Positions 34,962 through 42,290 of a DNA stretch of 64,000 bases are shown piece by piece. The stretch spans positions 155,001 to 219,000 of the forward strand of contig DASVHD010000035.1 in assembly GCA_036382775.1 (NCBI GenBank), read 5' to 3'. The notes beneath the pieces were generated by a model that had not been told where the DNA came from, did not search any database, and saw nothing but the letters and a program-made list of their open reading frames with translations. Within the stretch, counting starts at the first letter, position 1; each line of letters begins with the position of its first letter. The DNA is from a bacterium (GTDB taxonomy: Bacteria > Hydrothermota > Tepidihabitantia > SM23-42 > JAOAFX01). The position numbers and the translations under genes were made by a program.

Positions 34962-35378
34962 ATGGCAATGCAGGGTGGCAAAGGTTCGGACCAACCGATC
35001 ACCGACATCAATGTCACGCCGCTGGTTGATGTATGCCTGGTGCTGGTTATTATTTTCATGGTAACCGTGCCGATCATGATGGTGACATCGCCTCTATCGG
35101 TCGATCTGCCGCAGGCAAAGACGATCGAAGCACGGGAAGATATGAATATTTCGATCGCCATCAATCCTGAAGACCGAATCGCGGTGGATGAAAAAGAAGG
35201 TGCTTTGGAAGATATACCCCAGCTCCTCAGCGACGCCTTTCAGAAAAAAGGTTATGACAAGATGATAATCATCCGCGCGGACCGCAATGTGCTGCACGGG
35301 CGGGTCCTGGAAATAATGGACGTGGTAAAGAGACTCGGCGGAACACGCATTTCCGTCGCCACGATCCAGAAACAGTAG
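34962..35378 (+). CDS. exbD: ExbD/TolR-family protein 2
   Basis: A 138-aa protein with the same Asp-bearing transmembrane helix ([19 protein letters not shown]) and a periplasmic ExbD domain ([18 protein letters not shown]). ATG 34962 has GGGAGGT upstream. An upstream in-frame start at 34917 would run through the end of the first exbD and is rejected. Two tandem ExbDs with one ExbB are known in several Gram-negative phyla and suggest a heterodimeric stator. The TonB gene begins 6 bp after the stop. Confidence 0.9.
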   Translation: MAMQGGKGSDQPITDINVTPLVDVCLVLVIIFMVTVPIMMVTSPLSVDLPQAKTIEAREDMNISIAINPEDRIAVDEKEGALEDIPQLLSDAFQKKGYDKMIIIRADRNVLHGRVLEIMDVVKRLGGTRISVATIQKQ

Positions 35379-35384
35379 GATACC

Positions 35385-36326
35385 ATGGCGCTATTATACC
35401 GTCGCACAATGCCCAAACGGATGTACAATTTTTTCATGTTCTCGGTGCTGGCGCACCTCGCTATTTTCCTGTTTGTCGGCTCCCATAAAACCACCGATTC
35501 TGGTGTTTTTATCACTGAGATCACCTACGAAGAAGAAACATCCCAGATGCCGGAAGCGCTCAAACCGCAATCGCGCGTCGGATACCTGATACCGCCCAGC
35601 AATTTTGATGACATGGCCCGTGGTGTTGAAGGCGCAGGACCGTCGGGCGTCGGCGGATACGGCGATGCTTCAACTCAGGCCGTTGTCGACCTGAGCACGA
35701 CGATCGACCGCTCACAGGCGACGATAAACCTCAACAGCTATGATGAAGGCGATGAAGGAGCGCTCGCGGTCGTGCACATCGCCAGTAAGGGTGGTAACGT
35801 CAAGACGACTGAGGAGATTCTTGCTGAAAGACCTATTTCTCTATCTAAGAATCTGCCCCGGGGGACTGGCGGGACCGGCTCTATGCGTGTGGGCAGCACG
35901 ATCGGGATCACCCAGCAGACCCCGGCGATAAATATCGACAAGAGACCGCCGCCGCCGACCACGACGAATATCGGCAAGCAGGTGGAAAAACAGGTCGAGC
36001 AAAAATTGAAGGTGGAGACCGGTTCAGGAACGCAGATCTCCCTGGCCGGACCGATCGCGAGCCGCGGGATATTGAAGAAACTGCTGCCCAATTATCCGTC
36101 CTGGTGCTTAAGCCAGGGCATATCCGGTGTCGTGAAAATAAAGATCTGGGTCGAACCATCAGGTAAAGTCCGCGAAGGCGCGCTGATCGAGTGTTCATCC
36201 GGCTACCCCGACCTGGACCAGGCCGTGGTCAACGCTCTTAAGGCCTGGCTTTTCGCGCCGCTGCCCGGTACGGTCGTTCAGGAATCACAGTGGGGCGTGA
36301 TCACATTCCGCTTCGTCTGTGGCTGA
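35385..36326 (+). CDS. tonB: TonB-family energy transducer
   Basis: A 313-aa protein. An N-terminal transmembrane segment (MYNFFMFSVLAHLAIFLFVG) contains the SxxxH pattern (S-V-L-A-H) typical of TonB, which contacts ExbB/ExbD. A long Gly/Pro/Thr-rich periplasmic linker follows, including a short VEKQVEQKL coiled stretch. The C-terminal TonB domain (GVVKIKIWVEPSGKV then DLDQAVVNALKAWLFAPL) is complete. It would transmit proton-motive force to outer-membrane proteins with a TonB box. No TonB-dependent receptor is encoded in this window. The linker is longer than in E. coli TonB. Confidence 0.92.
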   Translation: MALLYRRTMPKRMYNFFMFSVLAHLAIFLFVGSHKTTDSGVFITEITYEEETSQMPEALKPQSRVGYLIPPSNFDDMARGVEGAGPSGVGGYGDASTQAVVDLSTTIDRSQATINLNSYDEGDEGALAVVHIASKGGNVKTTEEILAERPISLSKNLPRGTGGTGSMRVGSTIGITQQTPAINIDKRPPPPTTTNIGKQVEKQVEQKLKVETGSGTQISLAGPIASRGILKKLLPNYPSWCLSQGISGVVKIKIWVEPSGKVREGALIECSSGYPDLDQAVVNALKAWLFAPLPGTVVQESQWGVITFRFVCG

Positions 36327-36347
36327 TGCAACGATAAAAGGAGTCCC

Positions 36348-37217
36348 ATGATTTTCTTAATACTCTTGGCTTTGGTTGCGCAACAGGATACGCTCACCCC
36401 GCCAAAAAGTGAACATGAGATCGGTGAAGAGGTCATCAAGGGTACGATCAAGATGACGATCCAGGACCCTAAACTTTACCTGTATCCGCCGATCAAACCG
36501 TTCGCGCCCCTGGAATCGATCATCTCGCAGGAGCGATACATATTCGACGACAAGCTCTACGCGGCGATCGACGCGATGAACACACCGATCCTGTACCTGC
36601 ACAGCGAATATCTCAGGATACCGCTGGTCACCAGGTTGATGTACGGGAACATCGCGCTGTTCGTCCCCAGGTTCGAAAAAACCGTTTCTTCATGGGAACT
36701 GGTCATCACCGACGCCAACGGACAGGTCGTCCGCAGGTACGCCCAGCGGGGTCTGCCGCCGACTTCGCTGTTCTGGGACGGCCGGACCGATAATGGCGAA
36801 ATGTGCAATATGGGAGAAGTTTATAACTATGTTTTCACCGCGTTCGACGCGGTTGGTAATCAAACCCGCATACCAGGCCGTTCTTATACCTTCAACGGCG
36901 TTGTTTACGATGAAAAAAGCACCAAGACAATAGCCGTCTCATCGGGCGTGCTGTTCAATGAAAGTTCACAGATCCTGACGCGCGACGCCGCTTCGTATCT
37001 GGACGAAATCGCCAACATCATAAAGAACAGCTATAAAAAGGAAGTCGTCATATATTCCTATTCCGAATCCGAAGCTTTGGCAAAGTCGAGGGGCGAAGCA
37101 ATAATGAACGAAATTATCAATCGCGCGGTCCTGCCCAGCAAGGCGATCAAAACCGCGCCGCGATTTATCCCGGGGCTGTTGCCAAAATATTCAAAGATTG
37201 AGATCGTCGTTCAGTAA
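36348..37217 (+). CDS. Exported protein with FlgD-type Ig-like domain and degenerate OmpA-like C-terminus
   Basis: 289 residues with a signal peptide (MIFLILLALVAQQ) and AAAGGAGT upstream. The middle is a FlgD Ig-like domain (WELVITDANGQVVRRYAQRG then SLFWDGRTDNGEMCNMG). The last 90 residues (about 200-289) resemble an OmpA_C/MotB peptidoglycan-binding fold, but without the usual catalytic-looking D-x10-R pair, so binding is uncertain. It lies 21 bp after TonB and is probably cotranscribed. It could anchor the TonB complex to the wall; this is inference from position and fold. Confidence 0.68.
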   Translation: MIFLILLALVAQQDTLTPPKSEHEIGEEVIKGTIKMTIQDPKLYLYPPIKPFAPLESIISQERYIFDDKLYAAIDAMNTPILYLHSEYLRIPLVTRLMYGNIALFVPRFEKTVSSWELVITDANGQVVRRYAQRGLPPTSLFWDGRTDNGEMCNMGEVYNYVFTAFDAVGNQTRIPGRSYTFNGVVYDEKSTKTIAVSSGVLFNESSQILTRDAASYLDEIANIIKNSYKKEVVIYSYSESEALAKSRGEAIMNEIINRAVLPSKAIKTAPRFIPGLLPKYSKIEIVVQ

Positions 37218-37326
37218 TCCCTGCGTTTTCGTAAAAGTAACGAAATTTCAGTGATTATCTGTATAAAATACGGTAAGTATTGCAAAATGTGAAACTTTTT
37301 TCCTCCTTCCACGTATAACTAAGTGT

Positions 37327-37875
37327 ATGGCAAACCACAAAGAGATCGAAAGCCTCATCCAAAAGAAACTGGACCGGGAGATCACCGATGCTGAAATGCA
37401 TGGTTTAAAAGAACATCTGACCCAGTGTCCTCAATGCCGTAAGTTATACGAAGAAATGTGTGGGGTTGAACAAGGATTGAGTTCGCTCATTGAATTTTTC
37501 CCGGCACGCGATTTCAATTTGAAAGTACTCGCCGAACTCGGCATTGCTCCAGCCAGGACAACAGTCGGGAGACCTCTGGCATGGGCAAGACTGACCGGGG
37601 TTCTTGCCGCTGCCTGGATAATATCACTGATCGGATTCCTGGTCTCTCCATTACCCAGAATGCTGCTGGGAAAGGCGCTGTTATCCACGCCCATGTTGGT
37701 GAATGTCTTTGAAAAGATATCGATCCTCTTCACTGGGCTTAAAGAACTCGCCGTTCCCTTCATAAAAACCAGTTTCAATCCGCTCATACCCATGCTTGGA
37801 GCCATTGCTTCGATCATAGTTGTTTATGCTTTAGGCAAAATCATCCAAAAGAAGGAGGAAACATGCAGAGCTTAA
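37327..37875 (+). CDS. Zinc-finger anti-sigma-factor-like membrane protein
   Basis: 182 residues. The N-terminal 45 residues have a zf-HC2 pattern (M-H-G-LKEHLTQCPQCRK, H-x3-C-x2-C type) that binds zinc and usually a sigma-factor region. Two hydrophobic segments follow (WIISLIGFLVSPLP and IPMLGAIASIIVVYAL), so it sits in the inner membrane. No extracytoplasmic sigma factor is adjacent, unlike most anti-sigma genes. TATAAC (37314-37319) lies 7 bases before ATG, hinting at a leaderless start, but the -35 box is weak. It overlaps the next gene by 13 bp. Confidence 0.78.
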   Translation: MANHKEIESLIQKKLDREITDAEMHGLKEHLTQCPQCRKLYEEMCGVEQGLSSLIEFFPARDFNLKVLAELGIAPARTTVGRPLAWARLTGVLAAAWIISLIGFLVSPLPRMLLGKALLSTPMLVNVFEKISILFTGLKELAVPFIKTSFNPLIPMLGAIASIIVVYALGKIIQKKEETCRA

Positions 37876-39203
37876 TTGCCTTGGTATTCGTAATGCTGCA
37901 GGCGGCTGGTTCACAGGCCGGCGCTGATCAATCGATATTCGGTAATTCCTATGTCCTGCCCGAAGTGGTGGCGACCGCCAAAAGGGCGCCTGACAACATG
38001 GAATCGGTTTTTGGTAATTCCTATGTGCTGCCCGAAGTGGTCGTGACCGCGAAAAAAGATTCTCACGAAAACAACCAGAGCGCCACCCATGACAACGCGC
38101 TGACTGAATTGCCGTCGGTCATGGCCCTGGCGTACCGGCATTCGCTGAGAACCATCAACCCCATGCTTTTTCTTTATGATATTACCCCGAAACTTGCCTT
38201 TGCCGAGGACACAGGCGGCGTGAATGTCGAAGTTTCTCCTCATATGACCAGCCCCATCAGCGGCGAGTTTTACGTTGATACCAACGAAACCATAGACCAT
38301 GACGTATCAATCACCGGCGGTACCGCGGTCGTGGATGGCGTGATCGATGGTGATCTTGCGGTCATGGGCGGTGAAGCTGTTGTTAACGGCAGCGTGACCG
38401 GAGAGGTCGCGGTATTCGGCGGGAATCTGAGGATCAACGGTATTATTGAAGAAGACGCCGCGGTATTCGGCGGAACGATCAAAAACCATGGCACGCTCTC
38501 AGGTGATCTGGCCGTGATCGGTGGAAACGTGGAATTGGACTCGGGCTCGACCGTGAGCGGGGATATCGTCGTCATCGGCGGCACCGTTGAACAAGACAGT
38601 AATGCCGTGATCGAAGGCGAGATCAAGACGGTCAAGATGCCGCTGAGCAGGCTGGTTCCCCGGATCAGTAAATTGTTCAGACTGGGCCCTCAGCTCGATG
38701 TCATGTCCGCCGTTGTCAGCCGTGTTGTTATTCTCGGGATAATCGCCGTCTTTTATCTCCTTTGCCTGCTCGCCCTGCTCATCTTCCCAGGCGCCATCGA
38801 GAAAATAAACATCAAAGTGCGCGATGAATTCTGGATCTCGCTTGCCATCGGCGTGGCGATCATTATCGCCATCATCCCGGCGATAGTCCTCTTTGCCATT
38901 TCCATCGTCGGCATCCCACTCATCTTCCTGCTGCCAATAGCGCTCGCGGTCGCCGGCATATTCGGCTTTGCCTCGCTCTCATCAGTGGTCGGCAAGCGTA
39001 TCTGCGAAAGCGCCAAGTGGAAGATCGAGAGCCGCGTCGGCGTTTTCAGCATCGGATGGCTCGCGTTAATGGCCATCAATATCATTGCGGGTGCTATCCA
39101 CTTCCCGTTGATCACCATCATCGGCATATCCATCCTTTGGATCGCTTGGACCATCGGTCAGGGCGCGGCGACATATACCATATTTAAAAAGGAGTCAAAG
39201 TGA
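37863..39203 (+). CDS. Bactofilin-like (polymer-forming) membrane protein with duplicated TonB-box-like motif
   Basis: 446 residues with a signal peptide (MQSLIALVFVMLQAAG) and GGAGG before the ATG. Residues about 26-65 hold a 24-residue tandem duplication, each copy with GNSYVLPEVV then A/V-TAK. The PEVVVTAKK core resembles the TonB box (consensus E/D-T-VVVTA). Residues about 125-260 are a right-handed beta-helix of short repeats (AVMGGEAVVNGSVTGEVAVF and similar), as in bactofilins/polymer-forming proteins. Four or five transmembrane segments follow (about 285-440, the last being ITIIGISILWIAW). The gene lies between the anti-sigma-like gene and SppA in an overlapping run. Confidence 0.8.
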   Translation: MQSLIALVFVMLQAAGSQAGADQSIFGNSYVLPEVVATAKRAPDNMESVFGNSYVLPEVVVTAKKDSHENNQSATHDNALTELPSVMALAYRHSLRTINPMLFLYDITPKLAFAEDTGGVNVEVSPHMTSPISGEFYVDTNETIDHDVSITGGTAVVDGVIDGDLAVMGGEAVVNGSVTGEVAVFGGNLRINGIIEEDAAVFGGTIKNHGTLSGDLAVIGGNVELDSGSTVSGDIVVIGGTVEQDSNAVIEGEIKTVKMPLSRLVPRISKLFRLGPQLDVMSAVVSRVVILGIIAVFYLLCLLALLIFPGAIEKINIKVRDEFWISLAIGVAIIIAIIPAIVLFAISIVGIPLIFLLPIALAVAGIFGFASLSSVVGKRICESAKWKIESRVGVFSIGWLALMAINIIAGAIHFPLITIIGISILWIAWTIGQGAATYTIFKKESK

Positions 39204-41620
39204 GAACCGCGCTGGCTATAGTCTTTCTGGCAGTATCTTTGACCATGATACCCGGGCAGTCAACCATGCCCGGGTATCTGCTTCAGCGGGAATTCAGCCT
39301 GGCGCCGGCGGCGGCGATGGGCTATGGATTGTACGGATTCGACAACCCTGCGGTCCTGAATTACCTGCATCAACCTGATCTTTATTTTACCTGGATAGAC
39401 ACTACCGGCAAAGTCTTCAACGCTGAAAACTGGGGATTGTTCATGGCCGTGCCGAACCTGAGCTTTGGGATGATGCGGCGCGAAAATTTATTGGGTCGCG
39501 TTTACGATTACCGGATCAGCCATTCGTTCGGTTCGCGAAAAGCGAGCCTGGGCTTGGGTTTTGGGTGGTCTTCAGGCGATGTTGATATATTTGAACGTTC
39601 CAATGTTTTATCCCTCGGTACCATGATCAGGCCTGACCGCCATCTATCTCTGGGCTTGACCGGCCTTCTGGCATTATCAGGCGGTGACCGCGAAGCCACG
39701 GCTGAACTGGGTCTGAGACCTTTCGGTAACGAGCTGGTAACATTGTTCGGTGACTACAATATCCAGCGCGGCTTTGAACTGAAAGACGGGTTCTGGAGCG
39801 CCGGGCTGGCGCTGGAGCCGCTCCCCGGCGTCAGGCTCACGGCGCGGTACTTTGACGACAAAACATTCAATGCCGGTGTTCAACTGAGCCTGGGCAGAAG
39901 CGGGCTGGGATCCATGATCCATTTTGACGAGGACGGAGAGCCTGTGAACAGCGTGTACGGCATCAGGCTCGGCGCCAATGACCGCGCTCTGCTGGATCCC
40001 AGGACGGCGAAACGCTCGAGCTACCTCAAACTGGACCTCAACGGTCCTCTTCGGTACCAGCGTTTTGTCATGTTCGATAAGGCGAACACGCTCAAGGGAG
40101 TTCTTGAAGCCATCAGGGCGGCAAAGGCTGACAAAAGCATCGCCGGCATCGCCATCAACACTTCGGGCATGTACGCGAATATCGAGCTTTTGTGGGAACT
40201 GCGCGCGCAATTGGCCGATTTCAGGTCCGCGGGCAAGCATGTCGTCATTTATATCGACAACGCAAATACGGTGGATTACTATTTCGCGTCCGTGGCCGAT
40301 AAAGTGGTCATGGACCCAGTCGGCATGATCGATCTGCGGGGATTAATGATGGGCAAGACATACCTGAAAGGATCACTGGAGAAACTCGGCATCGGTTTTG
40401 ATGAATGGCGGTTCTTCAAGTATAAATCAGCGGTCGAGATTGTTTCGCGAGAGAATATGTCGGATGCGGACCGCGAGCAGCTCCAGGCGATCATCGACGA
40501 TATGTATGATGTCATCAAAGCCGATGTTTCCAGCAGCCGCGGCTTCACGCCTGAACGTTTTGATGATCTCGTGAACAATACCGCCATATTTATGGCTAAA
40601 ACAGCAATTGAAAATGGCCTGGTCGATACGCTTGGTCGCTGGGATGCGGTTGAAGACGTCGTGAAGTCGCTGGAAGGAAAAAAGAAAACTTTTATCGTGC
40701 CTTCGCAGCTGAGCTGCTACAACCTGCCTGAAGACAACAAATGGGGAGGAAAACCACAGATTGCAATCATCTATGGACTGGGTGTTTGCGCCATGGATGA
40801 AGGGATAACGGCCCGTCAGCTGGTCAAGGACGTGGAAGCAGTGACCAAGGACAAAAGCATAAAAGCGGTCGTGTTCCGCGTTGACTCGCCGGGCGGCGAC
40901 GCGCTTGCATCCGATATCGTTGCCGAGGCTTTTAAAAAGTGTGCCGTGAAAAAGCCCGTTATCGTATCGCAGGGATTCGTCGCCGGTTCAGGCGGTTACT
41001 GGTTATCCATGTACGGCACCAGGATCGTTGCCGCGCCGATTACCATAACCGGTTCGATCGGCGTGATCGGCGGTTGGCTCTATGACCAGGGGTTCAAAAG
41101 CAAGCTCGGCCTGTCGACCGACAAGGTCCAGGCCGGCAAGCACGCGGACATGGAATTCGGCGCCACCCTGCCATTGCTCGGCGCTTCGATCCCGGACCGT
41201 AACCTCACCGAGGAAGAACGCGGCCGTATGGAAGCCGAGATCAAGGGTATGTACGCGGAATTCGTCCAGAAGGTCGCGGCTGCCCGGAAGAGAAGCTATG
41301 ATGAAATAGAAGCTATCGCTCAGGGCCGCGTCTGGTCGGGCATCGACGGCAAAGACGTCGGGATCGTGGATACGCTTGGCGGCATGGAGCTTGCTATTTC
41401 GATCGCTAAACAGCTGGCCGGGATCGCGGAAAAAACCGAGGTCGAGATCGTCGAATATCCCAAACCCGGGCTTTTCAACGCTGACTTTTTCAAGCCCAAA
41501 CTGATCGCTATCGATGAGAAAACGCAAAAGAACATCGGATTGGTAAAATTCTACTTAGACCACAACGGACAACCAATCCCTATGCTGCCCATGGAATACC
41601 AGGGCATGACCATCGAGTAA
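39200..41620 (+). CDS. sppA: Signal peptide peptidase SppA fused to an N-terminal outer-membrane-barrel-like domain
   Basis: An 806-aa protein from GTG 39200 (overlap with TGA of the preceding gene, AAGGAG upstream). A signal peptide (ALAIVFLAVSLTMIPG) precedes residues about 30-260 of beta-strand-rich, PorV-like sequence (YGLYGFDNPAVLNYL, SLGLGFGWSSGDVDI). Two SppA/S49 domains follow. The catalytic dyad is visible as K409 in FKYKSAVE and S597 in AGSGGYWLS, with GSIGVIGG further on. SppA degrades leftover signal peptides and quality-control substrates in the membrane. The barrel extension is not in E. coli SppA (618 aa). Terminator follows at 41649. Confidence 0.9.
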   Translation: MRTALAIVFLAVSLTMIPGQSTMPGYLLQREFSLAPAAAMGYGLYGFDNPAVLNYLHQPDLYFTWIDTTGKVFNAENWGLFMAVPNLSFGMMRRENLLGRVYDYRISHSFGSRKASLGLGFGWSSGDVDIFERSNVLSLGTMIRPDRHLSLGLTGLLALSGGDREATAELGLRPFGNELVTLFGDYNIQRGFELKDGFWSAGLALEPLPGVRLTARYFDDKTFNAGVQLSLGRSGLGSMIHFDEDGEPVNSVYGIRLGANDRALLDPRTAKRSSYLKLDLNGPLRYQRFVMFDKANTLKGVLEAIRAAKADKSIAGIAINTSGMYANIELLWELRAQLADFRSAGKHVVIYIDNANTVDYYFASVADKVVMDPVGMIDLRGLMMGKTYLKGSLEKLGIGFDEWRFFKYKSAVEIVSRENMSDADREQLQAIIDDMYDVIKADVSSSRGFTPERFDDLVNNTAIFMAKTAIENGLVDTLGRWDAVEDVVKSLEGKKKTFIVPSQLSCYNLPEDNKWGGKPQIAIIYGLGVCAMDEGITARQLVKDVEAVTKDKSIKAVVFRVDSPGGDALASDIVAEAFKKCAVKKPVIVSQGFVAGSGGYWLSMYGTRIVAAPITITGSIGVIGGWLYDQGFKSKLGLSTDKVQAGKHADMEFGATLPLLGASIPDRNLTEEERGRMEAEIKGMYAEFVQKVAAARKRSYDEIEAIAQGRVWSGIDGKDVGIVDTLGGMELAISIAKQLAGIAEKTEVEIVEYPKPGLFNADFFKPKLIAIDEKTQKNIGLVKFYLDHNGQPIPMLPMEYQGMTIE

Positions 41621-41648
41621 GTAACAGCTGAATTAACACCAAACCAGA

Positions 41649-41684
41649 GCCGGCAGGCTGATATCGCCTGCCGGCTTTTTTTTT
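41649..41684 (+). terminator. Rho-independent terminator after sppA
   Basis: A perfect 10-bp stem GCCGGCAGGC (41649-41658) / GCCTGCCGGC (41666-41675) with a 7-nt loop, followed by nine T residues. Confidence 0.95.
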
Positions 41685-41711
41685 AAATTATCATACACAT
41701 CAAATTCGCCT

Positions 41712-41736
41712 GTCATTCCCGTGAAAACGGGAATCC
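41712..41736. repeat. Short palindromic dispersed repeat (ATTCCCGT-gaaa-ACGGGAAT)
   Basis: An 8-bp stem with a GAAA tetraloop, flanked by GTC and CC. This TCATTCCCG...CGGGAATCC form is a common type of intergenic palindromic unit in many uncultured bacteria (established knowledge). It is the only copy I see in the window. Confidence 0.7.
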
Positions 41737-41795
41737 AATTTTAATGCCTAGTAAAAAAGTATGTCACTGGTTTCCCGCTTCTATCCTCTCCCCCA

Positions 41796-41960
41796 GTCAT
41801 TGCGAGCACTTCTCGTGCGCAACCTTACACCCCCTCCTTTTTCCTCCCCCCTCGAGGGCAACGTGGAAAAGGATCTTTCATTATATTTGGTGTCCCTGTG
41901 GGAGGAGGGTTAGGGTGAGGGGGATAACTGGAATCCCGAGGAATGAGGGGAAGCAATCTC
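41796..41960 (-). repeat. Nested dispersed repeat, copy matching the glycosyltransferase insertion
   Basis: Outer ends GTCATTGCGAG (41796-41806) and GAAGCAATCTC (41950-41960) flank an inner block. The part 41820-41926, reverse-complemented, matches 18825-18932. The outer ends match those at 20043-20169. This intergenic, non-coding copy establishes that the matching block in the glycosyltransferase gene is a mobile-type repeat. Confidence 0.88.
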
Positions 41961-42257
41961 ATCTTTCTATTATGACAAGTCAAAAGTTTACAAAAATATC
42001 AACATCGCTCCCATGTATAAAATAACCACTGAAATATCGGAAGATTTAGGGTGAAAAAGTTTACGATTAATGGCAGCCGCCTTTTTCCCAAAATCAAGAC
42101 TGATCATAAAAAGCAGTAAGATATTCATTTAAATAGCCATCCCGATGTCAAAAATCAAGGAAACCATGCCGAATTATTATATGAGTTTCATATACAAAGT
42201 CAATCAATATTATCCGCCACCATATTCAGAGTTAAAGTGTGAATAAAAATTTTTCTA
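41961..42257. other. AT-rich intergenic region with no recognisable gene
   Basis: It follows the repeat and precedes the GreA promoter. Only a short inverted repeat TATATGA-gtt-TCATATA (about 42178-42194) stands out. Open frames through here start in repeat sequence and are not credible genes. Confidence 0.6.
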
Positions 42258-42285
42258 TTGAATACCGGCCAAATCTTGCTATAAT
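42258..42285 (+). promoter_or_regulatory. Promoter of the greA-like gene, leaderless
   Basis: TTGAAT (42258-42263), 16-bp spacer, TATAAT (42280-42285), then 5 bases to ATG 42291. Confidence 0.85.
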
Positions 42286-42290
42286 ACCGC

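Noticed and set aside
41796-41960. Insertion sequence or transposon
   Set aside because: No transposase, and no target duplication could be shown. It is a non-autonomous dispersed repeat at most.
41744-42025. Open frame of 93 codons in the intergenic region
   Set aside because: It runs through dispersed repeat sequence and has no ribosome site or conserved features.
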